From JAWKWA01 sp041397765 (GTDB taxonomy: Bacteria > Pseudomonadota > Alphaproteobacteria > Rhizobiales > Hyphomicrobiaceae), in contig JAWKWA010000014.1 of NCBI GenBank assembly GCA_041397765.1, forward strand, positions 1 through 64,000: a stretch of DNA of 64,000 nucleotides, in the 5' to 3' direction. Position numbers and translations under genes: made by a program. Shown here piece after piece: positions 51,512-59,916 of this stretch. The notes below the pieces were generated by a model. The model saw only the letters and a program-made list of their open reading frames with translations. It was not told the DNA's origin and searched no databases. The stretch's first letter is position 1; each line of letters opens with the position of its first letter.

Positions 51512-52063
51512 TCAGCCGCCGCCGGCGGGGCGATCGCGTGGCTCGGTGAGGCGCGGCAGGATCTCGACGAAATTGCAGGGCCGGTGGCGGTTGTCGAGCT
51601 GCCACTTGAGAATGCCGTCCCAGGCGTCCCGGCAGGCACCGGTCGAGCCCGGCAGCGAGAATATGTAGGTGCCGTTGGCAGTGCCGGCCGAGGCGCGCGA
51701 CTGGATGGTCGAGGTGCCGACCTTCTGGAACGAGATGGCGTGGAAGATGGCGGAGAAGCCGTCGATCTCCTTCTCGAAGAGCGGACGCACGGCCTCAGGG
51801 GTCACGTCGCGGCCGGTGAAGCCGGTTCCCCCCGTGGTGATCACCACATCGACCGCGGGATCGGCGATCCAGCCGGCCACGGCGGCGCGGATCGCCTCAA
51901 CGTCGTCCTTCAGGAGACGGCGGTCGGCGAGGCGATGACCGGCCGAGGTCAGCAACTCGGCCAGAAGCGCACCGGAGCGGTCCTCGGCGATCGTGCGGGT
52001 GTCGGAGACCGCAAGAACGGCAATGCCGAGGGGAATGAAGGGTCTCGTCTCGTCGATGCGCAT
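51512..52063 (-). CDS. moaB: Molybdenum cofactor biosynthesis protein B (MogA/MoaB family)
   Basis: This 183-residue protein has MoaB/MogA molybdopterin-binding motifs: AVLAVSDTRTIAEDRSG, VVITTGGTGFTGRDVTPEAV, FHAISFQKVGTSTIQSRA and FSLPGSTGACRDAWD. It would adenylate molybdopterin or assist that step. GGAG lies six bases before ATG 52063. No other Moco genes are adjacent. Confidence 0.93.
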   Translation of the reverse strand: MRIDETRPFIPLGIAVLAVSDTRTIAEDRSGALLAELLTSAGHRLADRRLLKDDVEAIRAAVAGWIADPAVDVVITTGGTGFTGRDVTPEAVRPLFEKEIDGFSAIFHAISFQKVGTSTIQSRASAGTANGTYIFSLPGSTGACRDAWDGILKWQLDNRHRPCNFVEILPRLTEPRDRPAGGG

Positions 52064-52363
52064 GTCGGCTCCGTTGCGGGCGCGGCTCGTGTCGTGCGGT
52101 GGCGGCGTCCTCGAGGAGGGACAGCCTATCATGGAACGGGGCCAAGGGGCGGCCTCCCGGCGGGCGAGGTGACGCATGGAGGCGCGCGGCGGCCACCAGG
52201 GCAGACGCCCGGCGTCCCCGTTCGGGCAGCACGGGAACGGATCATTAATCCTGTCGCACTAGCGTCATGGGGCACGGCTTCCGGCCTGTTGTCGGACCGT
52301 CGCCGCCCTCTCGTGGCTTGAGGGCGTGTCCCGCGTCAATCCGTGTTGCGTGTGTGTATCCCC
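52064..52363. other. Divergent region between moaB and the papain-like gene
   Basis: No gene seen. CCGTTC and GAACGG (around 52220-52240) form a 6-bp dyad. An AT-richer patch ATCATTAATCC just before 52255 may belong to the promoter of the plus-strand gene. Confidence 0.45.
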
Positions 52364-53077
52364 ATGCAGAAGCGTCTCAGCCTCACTGCCTCCTTCGTCG
52401 TCGTCGGAGCGCTGCTCGGCGGCCTCGTGCTCCTCGCCTCCACGGCCGCGCTCGCCGGCTATGGCGCCGCCGATATTCCCCGGCCCCTCAGCGTCAGTCG
52501 CTCGAAGGCCGAGGCGGATGCCTATCTCATCGACTTCATCGCGCGCGACGCCTTCCCGTTCGGGCATTCCTATGTGCGGATGAGCCGGATGCTGGCGGGG
52601 GGCCGTGTCGAGACGGTGTCGGTCTTCGGCCTCTATCCCGATGTCAGCTCGATGGACGAGGCGATGCTGGCGTTTCTCGGTGCGCCCGCCAAGGTCGGGT
52701 TCATCCCGGCCGATCTCGGCCAGCCATTGAGGCGCGTGCGTTTCAAGGTGCCGCGCGCCCGCTTCGAGCATGTGCTCGGGGTGGTCGCGACGCTGTCGCA
52801 CCGGCCGATGACGTATCAGACCTTCAGCGAGAACTGCAACGCGCTGGTCGGGCGGACGGCCGTGGCGGCAGGCCTCGTCGCTCCCTCCGAGACGGCCGTG
52901 CTACCAGTCGACTACATCGAGCGGCTCGGCAGGCTCAATGGACAGAACGGGCTGATCTCGGCCTTCGTGGACGGGACCACCGGGCGAGCGGGCCGGCGTG
53001 CGGCGGTGCGCATGCGGATCAAGTCGCCGGGCCGGCATCAGGCGAAACGTTTCGGCTTCTCGCGGGCGGGTCAATGA
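52364..53077 (+). CDS. Secreted protein with possible permuted papain-like (NlpC/P60-type) fold
   Basis: This 237-residue protein has a signal peptide (about 1-27, ending AALAGYG). The body has FPFGHSYVRMSRM near residue 60 and TFSENCNALVGRTAVAAGL near 155. A His-containing segment preceding a Cys-containing helix is the order expected in circularly permuted NlpC/P60-like proteins. The family is not otherwise recognised. ATG 52364 removes seven residues read from an upstream GTG. Confidence 0.7.
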   Translation: MQKRLSLTASFVVVGALLGGLVLLASTAALAGYGAADIPRPLSVSRSKAEADAYLIDFIARDAFPFGHSYVRMSRMLAGGRVETVSVFGLYPDVSSMDEAMLAFLGAPAKVGFIPADLGQPLRRVRFKVPRARFEHVLGVVATLSHRPMTYQTFSENCNALVGRTAVAAGLVAPSETAVLPVDYIERLGRLNGQNGLISAFVDGTTGRAGRRAAVRMRIKSPGRHQAKRFGFSRAGQ

Positions 53078-53093
53078 GCCCGGGCTCGAGACA

Positions 53094-54011
53094 TCAGGCG
53101 CTCGGGGACTTGGCCAGGGCGTCCTCGATCATGAGCAGGTCCTGCCAGGCCAGCCGCTTGGCCGCCGGGGTGCGCAGCAGATAGGCCGGGTGGAGAGTCG
53201 CCAGGGCCTTGATGCGGCGCTCGCCGAGCGTGAGCGGACGCCATTTGCCGCGCAGCCGCATGATGCCCTCGGCGGCACCGGTCAGGTGCTTGGCGGCCGC
53301 ACCTCCCAGCATCACGACGATCTCCGGCTCGACGAGGGCGAGCTGGCGCTCGAGGAACGGCCGGCAGGCCTCGGCCTCCTGCGGGGTCGGCGTGCGGTTG
53401 CCGGGTGGCCGCCAGTAGACGATGTTGGTGATGTGAACCTCGGCCTCGGAGAGTCCGATCGCGGCCAGCATGCGGTCGAGAAGCTGGCCGGCGCGGCCGA
53501 CGAAGGGCCGTCCGGCGATGTCCTCGTCGCGGCCGGGGGCCTCGCCGATCAGCATCAGCCGCGCCTTCTCGGCGCCCCGGTAGAAGCACAGATTGGTGGC
53601 GGTGGCTTTCAGGGCGCAGCCCTCGAAGCGAGAGAGCATGGCGCCGAGCTCGGCGAGCGAGGCGGCGGAGGCGGCCTCGTCGCGCCCGACGGCGGCTGCG
53701 AACTGATCGGCGCGCGGGGCAGCGGGCTGTCGCGAGGTCGCGGCGGAGGTGACGCTGCGCGCCGAATGAGGCGCAGCGCGACCAGGCCCGAGGCCGGCGT
53801 CGGCGCGCTCGGCCGGCATGCGCCGCTGTGCTGCGGCGGGGGACCGCGCTGCAACGCCTGGCCGATCGGCCACGGCCTCGGCCTCGTTCACGGCCAGGGC
53901 GAACCAGTCCGTCGGCCGGTCGGCGACCGGATCGCCGATGCCCATGGCCTCGAACCAGCCGACCAGCGCCTGCCAGTCCTCGGCGGTGATGTCGCCTTCG
54001 GTCTTGCTCAT
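53094..54011 (-). CDS. Uracil-DNA glycosylase, type 4 (UDGa-like)
   Basis: This 305-residue protein has a disordered Ala/Arg-rich N-terminus (about 1-115) and a C-terminal glycosylase domain. Motif A is GEAPGRDEDIAG, followed by PFVGRAGQLLDRML, NIVYWRPPGNRTPTPQE and motif B ATLHPAYLLR. Cys residues near FEGCALKATATNLC fit an iron-sulfur type enzyme, though the first pair is not canonical. It removes uracil from DNA. It is encoded divergently beside ETF-QO, a neighbourhood common in related genomes. Confidence 0.92.
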   Translation of the reverse strand: MSKTEGDITAEDWQALVGWFEAMGIGDPVADRPTDWFALAVNEAEAVADRPGVAARSPAAAQRRMPAERADAGLGPGRAAPHSARSVTSAATSRQPAAPRADQFAAAVGRDEAASAASLAELGAMLSRFEGCALKATATNLCFYRGAEKARLMLIGEAPGRDEDIAGRPFVGRAGQLLDRMLAAIGLSEAEVHITNIVYWRPPGNRTPTPQEAEACRPFLERQLALVEPEIVVMLGGAAAKHLTGAAEGIMRLRGKWRPLTLGERRIKALATLHPAYLLRTPAAKRLAWQDLLMIEDALAKSPSA

Positions 54012-54406
54012 CGCTCCACATCCCGTGCGGCCGGCGGCCGGGGTAGTCCGTCGTCGGCGGCGGCAAGCGGGCACATCTCGCACCGAACGGGGCGTCATGT
54101 CACCCATGCGGGAGAGAAAAGGGGCCTTGACGCTCGAAATCCCCAGCACCTAGAGCATGTCCGAACGAGGTGGGAACCGGGCGATGGGGCCGATATGCTC
54201 CATGACTCTGTCTTCCTGTCCAATCCAGGCGTCCGATTCGCGCGGAAACGCTCGCATCCCGACCGATCAGGCAGAGTTCCAGGAGTCTGATTGACGCAGC
54301 CGATTCGCGCCGATGCGCTCGCATCCCGACCGATCAGGCTCTATCGAATGTCGCAGGCCAATATCCGCCACAAGGGGGCGCAGGCTCAGAAGGGGTATCG
54401 ATCACC
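54012..54406. other. Divergent region between uracil-DNA glycosylase and ETF-QO with repeats
   Basis: No gene. It includes TAGAGCATGTCCGAAC (54151-54166), related to the second-hairpin arms of repeat C, and the duplicated short repeat at 54234-54340. The ETF-QO promoter should lie after these. Confidence 0.6.
54234..54340. repeat. Two copies of a short dispersed repeat
   Basis: Units at 54234-54272 and 54301-54340 both start CGATTCGCGC and share a perfect 24-bp core (54249-54272 and 54316-54339; begins CGCTCGCATCCC). A related unit lies at 50461-50515. Confidence 0.8.
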
Positions 54407-56092
54407 ATGGCAGTGAACGGCGAGACGCTTCCCGAGCGCGAGGCAATGGAGGTCGACGTGGCGATCGTCGGCGGCGGGCCGGCGGGTCTGTCCGCCGGCA
54501 TCCGGCTCATGCAACTCGCCAACGAGGCCGGCAAGGAATTGTCGGTGGTGCTGCTCGAGAAGGGTGGCGAGGTCGGCGCGCACATATTGTCGGGCGCCGT
54601 CATCGATCCGATCGGCCTCGATCGGCTGATCCCCGACTGGAAGGAGAAGGGCGCGCCGATCGAGACGCCGGTGCTGGACGATCGTTTCCTCTATCTGGGG
54701 CCGGCCGGCTCCATGCGGCTGCCCAATTTCGCCATGCCGCCACTGATGGGCAATCACGGCAACTACATCGTCAGCCTCGGCGCGGTGTGCAAATGGCTCG
54801 GCGAGCAGGCCGAGGGGCTTGGGCTTCAAGTCTTCCCCGGCTTTGCCGCAAGCGAGGTGCTCTACGACGAGAAGGGCGCCGTCGTCGGTGTGGCGACCGG
54901 CGACATGGGGATCGGCAAGGACGAGAAGCCGAAGGACAGTTTCACACGCGGCATGGAACTGAGGGCGAAATACACGCTGATCGCCGAAGGCGTGCGTGGA
55001 TCGCTCGCCAAGTCGCTGATCAAGCGTTTCGACCTCTCCAAGGGCCGCGAGCCGCAGAAATTCGGCATCGGCCTGAAAGAGCTGTGGGAGGTGAGCCCGG
55101 AGAAGCACAAGCCGGGCCTCGTTCAGCATACGATGGGCTGGCCACTCGACAACCGCACGGGCGGCGGCTCGTTCCTCTACCATTACGGCAACAATCTGGT
55201 GTCGGTCGGCTTCGTCGTCCACCTCAACTACCAGAACCCCTATCTCTCGCCCTATGAGGAGTTCCAGCGGTTCAAGACGCATCCCGTCATCCGCGAGACT
55301 TTCGAGGGCGGCAAGCGCATCGCCTACGGCGCGCGCGCCATCACCGAGGGCGGCTGGCAGTCGATCCCCGAGCTCACCTTCCCGGGCGGCGCGCTGCTCG
55401 GCTGCTCGGCGGGATTCGTCAACGTGCCGCGCATCAAGGGCTCGCACAATGCGATCCTGTCGGGCATCCTGGCGGCGGATTCGGTGTTCGAGGCGCTGGA
55501 GGCGGGGCGCGCCAACGACCGGCTCGACAGCTATGCCGAGGCGGTGAAGTCGAGCGAGATCGCCCGCGACCTGAAGCGGGTGCGCAATGTGAAGCCCTTG
55601 TGGTCGAAGCTCGGCACGGCGATCGGCATCCCGCTCGGCGGGCTCGACATGTGGCTGAACACGATCATTCCGGGCGTCGGCCTCGGCTACACGCTGAAGC
55701 ACGGCAAGCCGGACTATGCGGCGCTGAAGCCGGCCGCGAATTTCAAGCCGATCGATTACCCCAAGGCCGACGGCAAGCTCACTTTCGACCGGCTGACGAA
55801 CGTCTCCTTCTCGGGCACGAATCACGAGGAGGACCAGCCGGTTCACCTCAAGGTCGCCGACCTGACGCTGCAGAAGGCGTCGGAGCTGGAGATCTTCGCG
55901 GGGCCGTCGAACCGCTATTGTCCGGCCGGCGTCTATGAATGGGTAACCGACGACAAGACCGGCGAGCCGCGCTTCCAGATCAACGCGCAGAACTGCGTGC
56001 ACTGCAAGACGTGCGACATCAAGGATCCCAACCAGAACATCAACTGGACGGTACCCGAGGGTGGCGGCGGACCGGTCTATCCGGGGATGTGA
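54407..56092 (+). CDS. Electron transfer flavoprotein-ubiquinone oxidoreductase
   Basis: This 561-residue membrane-associated ETF dehydrogenase has FAD motif VAIVGGGPAGLSAG (about 18-31), EKGGEVGAHILSGAVIDP, and GCSAGFVNVPRIKGSHNAI. The 4Fe-4S site is made by Cys505 (RYCPAGVYEW) and Cys530, Cys533, Cys536 (NCVHCKTCDIKDP). It passes electrons from ETF, reduced by acyl-CoA and dimethylglycine/sarcosine dehydrogenases, to ubiquinone. It could serve the dehydrogenase at 414-2840. The last codons are partly duplicated just downstream. Confidence 0.96.
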   Translation: MAVNGETLPEREAMEVDVAIVGGGPAGLSAGIRLMQLANEAGKELSVVLLEKGGEVGAHILSGAVIDPIGLDRLIPDWKEKGAPIETPVLDDRFLYLGPAGSMRLPNFAMPPLMGNHGNYIVSLGAVCKWLGEQAEGLGLQVFPGFAASEVLYDEKGAVVGVATGDMGIGKDEKPKDSFTRGMELRAKYTLIAEGVRGSLAKSLIKRFDLSKGREPQKFGIGLKELWEVSPEKHKPGLVQHTMGWPLDNRTGGGSFLYHYGNNLVSVGFVVHLNYQNPYLSPYEEFQRFKTHPVIRETFEGGKRIAYGARAITEGGWQSIPELTFPGGALLGCSAGFVNVPRIKGSHNAILSGILAADSVFEALEAGRANDRLDSYAEAVKSSEIARDLKRVRNVKPLWSKLGTAIGIPLGGLDMWLNTIIPGVGLGYTLKHGKPDYAALKPAANFKPIDYPKADGKLTFDRLTNVSFSGTNHEEDQPVHLKVADLTLQKASELEIFAGPSNRYCPAGVYEWVTDDKTGEPRFQINAQNCVHCKTCDIKDPNQNINWTVPEGGGGPVYPGM

Positions 56093-56182
56093 AACGGCGT
56101 GCCGCCAGGCGGACCCGTCTATCCGGGGATGCTGGCCTCCGAATCCAGACCTCGGCGGAGCAGCGATTGCGAGGATGAAGCC

Positions 56183-56878
56183 ATGAAGGTCGCACTCATC
56201 ACGGCGGGCGGCAGCGGCATGGGGGCTGCGGCAGCGCGGCGCCTCGCGGCAGACGGCTACAAGGTCGCCATCCTGTCCTCGTCGGGCAAGGGCGAGGCAC
56301 TGGCCAAGGAGCTCGGCGGCATCGGCGTGACCGGCTCCAATCAGTCGAACGAAGACCTGAAGCAACTCGTCGACAAGGCGATGAGCGCCTTCGGCCGCAT
56401 CGATGCCCTCGTCAACAGCGCCGGACATGGCCCGCGCGACGAGATCCTCGCGATCACCGACGAGCAATGGCACAAGGGGCTCGACACCTATCTGATGAAC
56501 GTGATCCGGCCGACGCGGCTGGTCGCGCCGATCATGGCGGCGCAGAAGTCGGGCGCCATCGTCAACATCTCGACCGCCTGGACATTCGAGCCGAGCGCGA
56601 TGTTCCCGACCTCGGCGGTGTTCCGCGCCGGGCTCGCCTCCTTCACGAAGATCTTCGCCGACCAGTATGCGGGCGACAATATCCGCATGAACAACGTGCT
56701 GCCCGGCTGGATCGACAGCCTGCCGGCGACCGACGAGCGGCGCACTTCGGTGCCGCTGAAGCGCTATGGCACGAGCGAGGAGATCGCCGCGACCATCGCC
56801 TTCCTCGTCTCTGAGGGGGCGGCCTATATCACGGGCCAGAACATCCGGGTGGATGGCGGCGTGACACGCGCGGTGTGA
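56183..56878 (+). CDS. SDR-fold protein lacking the catalytic Tyr/Lys
   Basis: This 231-residue short-chain dehydrogenase has the cofactor loop TAGGSGMG, NSAGHG and Ser of NISTAW. Where YxxxK should be, the sequence reads AMFPTSAVFRAGLASFTK, so Tyr is Phe and Lys is Ala. The rest (NNVLPGWIDS, YITGQNIRVDGG) is conventional. It either uses another mechanism or is a binding/regulatory paralogue. It follows ETF-QO by 90 bp. Confidence 0.9.
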   Translation: MKVALITAGGSGMGAAAARRLAADGYKVAILSSSGKGEALAKELGGIGVTGSNQSNEDLKQLVDKAMSAFGRIDALVNSAGHGPRDEILAITDEQWHKGLDTYLMNVIRPTRLVAPIMAAQKSGAIVNISTAWTFEPSAMFPTSAVFRAGLASFTKIFADQYAGDNIRMNNVLPGWIDSLPATDERRTSVPLKRYGTSEEIAATIAFLVSEGAAYITGQNIRVDGGVTRAV

Positions 56879-56891
56879 CCCCTCTCCGCTC

Positions 56892-57425
56892 TCACTTCGC
56901 TTCCGAGATGCGGGCGAGGTCGGCGAGGCCCTTCTCGAATTCGCGGCCGATCATCCCATCGAGGCTGAAGAAGAGCGTCATGACGCGGCTGACGAGCGGC
57001 ATCGGGCCGGTCATGGCCCAGGTCACGGCGGTGCCGCCCTCGACCGGATCGAGCGAGAAGCGGATGTCGTTCTCGGCGCGCATCGGTTTCGACATATGGA
57101 GATGCATCTCGATCTCGCGGTTGGGTGTCGAGGAGAGGATCTCGATCGAGCCGGTGCCCGATTTGGAGCCCGCGAAACGAAAGCCGGCACCCCTGCCGGC
57201 CGGCGGTCCGTAATAGTCGAGCGTGCCGCCGGACTCGCGCCGGGCGAAGGGGTTCCAGGCATTCATCTGGCGCAGATCGTCGATCAGCGGAAACAGCCGG
57301 TCGGGCGGGGCGGCGACATGGACGGTCCGCGCGACCAGGAAGTGGTCGGGACGGCGCATGGCGAGCGCGAGCACGAAGGCGAAAAGAATGAGCGCCGCGG
57401 CGAGAAGATAGGCGAGGATGGTCAT
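56892..57425 (-). CDS. SRPBCC family (START-like) protein with N-terminal membrane anchor
   Basis: This 177-residue protein has a hydrophobic helix (3-22) followed by a polyketide-cyclase/START-like domain (VARTVHVAAPPDRLFPLIDD, MNAWNPFA, GGTAVTWAMTGPMP). Such domains bind hydrophobic ligands. It is convergent with the SDR; no partner is apparent. Confidence 0.88.
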   Translation of the reverse strand: MTILAYLLAAALILFAFVLALAMRRPDHFLVARTVHVAAPPDRLFPLIDDLRQMNAWNPFARRESGGTLDYYGPPAGRGAGFRFAGSKSGTGSIEILSSTPNREIEMHLHMSKPMRAENDIRFSLDPVEGGTAVTWAMTGPMPLVSRVMTLFFSLDGMIGREFEKGLADLARISEAK

Positions 57426-57679
57426 GTCGGTCTCCGATTGCGCCGAATGCCGAGGCGTAAGATTCCGTTCATGGCTCCGGTCGCGTCTCCAGCCTCAGGA
57501 CACGGGCAGCTTCCATCGGGCGGGCGGCGCGGGTCAACGGCTTCGGCGCCGATGACGAAGCCGAGGCGGTCTTGTAGGTTGCCCGGCGCAGGCGCGATCG
57601 GCTGAGCGACGGTCGCGCGATGGGGAGCCTCCGGCGCGAGCGACCTTTGGCGCCGCGGGGCCGGAGAGGGGGACTGTCC

Positions 57680-58246
57680 ATGAAGGTGCTCGTCGTTTTC
57701 GATCATCCGCGCCGCAACTCATTCGGCGGTGCGATCCTCGATGAACTGGTGGCGGGGCTCGGCGAGGCGGGCCATGGCGTCGAGATCGCCGATCTCTATC
57801 GCGAGGGGTTCGATCCGCGCATGATCGAGGCGGACGAGCCCGATTGGGGCAATCCGCAGAAGCGCTACAGCGAGGCGGTGCTCGCCGAACAGGCGCGGGT
57901 CGAGCGGGCCGATGCCATCGTCTTCGTCTTCCCGGTGTGGTGGTGGTCGGTGCCGGCGATGACCAAGGGCTGGATCGACCGGGTCTGGAACCACGGCTGG
58001 GCCTATGGCGGGGGCAAGCTCAAGCTCTCCCGCGCGATGATGGTGGCGACCGGCTCGTCGGACGCCGACAGCTACGCCAAGCGCGGCTATGACGCGGCGA
58101 TGCGCACGCAATTGCTGACCGGCGTCCTCAAATATTGCGGGACGGAGAATGTCGATCTCGTCCTCATGCTCGATGCGACCGGGGCGGCCGAGATCCGTGC
58201 GGGGCATCTGGCCGAGGCGCGGCGTCTCGGACGGGAGTTCGCCTGA
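57680..58246 (+). CDS. NAD(P)H dehydrogenase (quinone), flavodoxin-like fold
   Basis: This 188-residue protein of the NQO1/KefF/MdaB-type family has VLVVFDHPRRNSFGGAIL for the FMN/FAD phosphate, IVFVFPVWWWSVPAMTKGW (the conserved FPxWW ... P..K.W motif) and WAYGGGKL. It reduces quinones or other acceptors by two electrons. GAGGGGGA precedes ATG 57680. It is convergent with the isochorismatase gene 22 bp away. Confidence 0.91.
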   Translation: MKVLVVFDHPRRNSFGGAILDELVAGLGEAGHGVEIADLYREGFDPRMIEADEPDWGNPQKRYSEAVLAEQARVERADAIVFVFPVWWWSVPAMTKGWIDRVWNHGWAYGGGKLKLSRAMMVATGSSDADSYAKRGYDAAMRTQLLTGVLKYCGTENVDLVLMLDATGAAEIRAGHLAEARRLGREFA

Positions 58247-58268
58247 AGATGCGGCCGAGAGGCGCGGC

Positions 58269-58964
58269 TCAGCCGAGCCGCATCAGCGCCATGAGATCGG
58301 CCGCGCTCATCACATGACAGTAGATCATGTTGATGATCTCGAGCTCCTTCCTGTGCAACTCGTCTGAGCCGGCGGCGCAACAATCCTCGAGTACGATGAC
58401 GCCGAAGCTCTCGTCGGCGAGGCTGCGTACCGTGGACGACACGCACTGGTCGGTGAAGATGCCGGCGCAGATCACCGTCTTGATGCCGAGATTGGACAGG
58501 ATCAGGCGGAGATTGGTGCCGGTCAGCGCCGAATCCGTCGTCTTCGTCACCACGATCTCGTCGCCGACCGGTGCGAGCGCCGGCACGATCTGCGAGGGGC
58601 CGTCGTTCTTGGGCAGAAGCAGGTTGTTCCAGCCGGGCATCTTCTGCGACAGCGAGCGGTCGCGGCCGTCGGCGGTATGGCAGGCGATGCGGGCGAACAG
58701 GCATTCGATGCCGGCGGCGCGGAAGCGGGCGAGCAGGTCGGCGGTGCGCGGGATCACCTGGCCGTGCATGCGCTCGTGAAACGGCGTCCAGGCATCGTAG
58801 CGGCGCCGGTCGTCGGGTGAGAGGCTCGCGCGGTCGGGGCGGGCGAGATAGGTGTTCTGGATGTCGATGACGAGAAATGCCGTCTCGGCCGGTTTCAGCT
58901 CCGGATCGGCCGGCTCGGGCGCGCCGTCGTAATAGATCGAGCGGTAGGCGGTCTTCCAGGTCAT
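58269..58964 (-). CDS. Isochorismatase-family cysteine hydrolase
   Basis: This 231-residue protein has the triad of the family: Asp in FLVIDIQNTYL (about 34), Lys in VVTKTTDSALTGTNL (about 137) and Cys in GIFTDQCVSSTVRSL (about 170). Family members hydrolyse amides or isochorismate-like compounds; the substrate here is unknown. ATG 58964 is preferred. It is the last minus-strand gene after the diol-dehydratase-like small subunit. Confidence 0.91.
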   Translation of the reverse strand: MTWKTAYRSIYYDGAPEPADPELKPAETAFLVIDIQNTYLARPDRASLSPDDRRRYDAWTPFHERMHGQVIPRTADLLARFRAAGIECLFARIACHTADGRDRSLSQKMPGWNNLLLPKNDGPSQIVPALAPVGDEIVVTKTTDSALTGTNLRLILSNLGIKTVICAGIFTDQCVSSTVRSLADESFGVIVLEDCCAAGSDELHRKELEIINMIYCHVMSAADLMALMRLG

Positions 58965-59068
58965 GGACAACTCTCTCTTGCTTGCTTCATCCGCGGCCGC
59001 AGATCAAACGTCCGGCGTTCGCTGCCCTCGCCGCCTTGCGGCGCCGCCGAGCGGATGGGGATCGATGC

Positions 59069-59497
59069 TCAGAACCGCTTCCTGAAGAGGCCACGGCGGG
59101 CATAGACGTCGGCGGCCTCCTCGACGAAGCGGGCCATGCGCTCGGCGCCATAGGTCGCGCGCAGCATGGCGGCGGCGTCCTCGAGCGTGGCGCGGTCGGC
59201 GGCCCGTCCGGGGCGCAGCAGCTCATAGACACGCATCACCACGTCCTGCGGCACGGCGACCAGCTCGGAGGCGCGCTCGAGATTACCGGCGAGCATGGGG
59301 CGGCCGGCGTCGCGGGCGATCGCCGCCTGCTTCATGAGGGCATCCGCCGTGATGCGCAGATCCTCGATGCCGACATCGCCGGCGATCACGGCGTCGAGCG
59401 TGATCTCGTCGAGATGCTTGCCGCGCGGTCCCTCGACGAGGTCCGGCCGGCGCTCGGCGAGTGGATAGTCGGCGGTGGTGAGCTTGTCGTCCGTCAT
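59069..59497 (-). CDS. Orphan diol/glycerol dehydratase small-subunit (PduE-like) protein
   Basis: This 142-residue protein matches the small subunit of B12-dependent diol dehydratase over its length: YPLAERRPDLVEGPRGK, LDEITLDAVIAG, EDLRITADALMKQAAIA, AGNLERASELVAVPQDVV, VYELLRPGRA and a C-terminal FVEEAADVYARRG. In PduCDE-type enzymes this subunit packs on the B12-binding large subunit. No large or medium subunit or reactivase is in the window. It sits downstream of the MoaD-like gene on the same strand (86 bp) and 104 bp before the isochorismatase. Confidence 0.85.
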   Translation of the reverse strand: MTDDKLTTADYPLAERRPDLVEGPRGKHLDEITLDAVIAGDVGIEDLRITADALMKQAAIARDAGRPMLAGNLERASELVAVPQDVVMRVYELLRPGRAADRATLEDAAAMLRATYGAERMARFVEEAADVYARRGLFRKRF

Positions 59498-59583
59498 CGG
59501 CGTCCCTCCTGCCGGTGCCCGTGGCCTTGCCCGCGCGTGTGCCGCATCTTCGCCCGCCGCGCTGCCCGATCAACTGGTCCGAA

Positions 59584-59916
59584 TCAACCGCCCGACATGG
59601 CGCCGACGATGCGGAAGGGCTCGGTTCCGGCCGCGATCGCCTCGGGCAGCGGATGATCGGGCGGGTCATTGGACACGTCCCGGGCGAGCGCAAAATAGCG
59701 CACGAAGGGCCGGCGACGAAGCGTTCTCGTATCGCGGATCGTTCCCTTCAGAACCGGGTGATCGGCCTCAACCGCATCCAGCACCGCCTGCGGGGTGACC
59801 GGCCGCTCGACCGCGACGGCGATCTCGCCGGTGGTGCCGGCAAGATTGCGCAGGTGATAGGGCAGCACGACGCGCACAGTGGCGCGGGTGTCATCCGCCG
59901 GGCCGCTCGCGCCCAT
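59584..59916 (-). CDS. MoaD/ThiS-like ubiquitin-fold protein ending in Gly-Gly
   Basis: This 110-residue protein has a beta-grasp pattern (TVRVVLPYHLRNLAGTTGE, VAVERPVTPQAVLDAVEA) and a C-terminal Gly-Gly (FRIVGAMSGG). That is the tail activated by E1-like enzymes in MoaD/ThiS and prokaryotic ubiquitin-like proteins. Its ATG overlaps the stop of the beta-propeller gene (TGATG), so the two are translationally coupled. No E1-like, MoaE or ThiF gene is beside it. Confidence 0.82.
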   Translation of the reverse strand: MGASGPADDTRATVRVVLPYHLRNLAGTTGEIAVAVERPVTPQAVLDAVEADHPVLKGTIRDTRTLRRRPFVRYFALARDVSNDPPDHPLPEAIAAGTEPFRIVGAMSGG

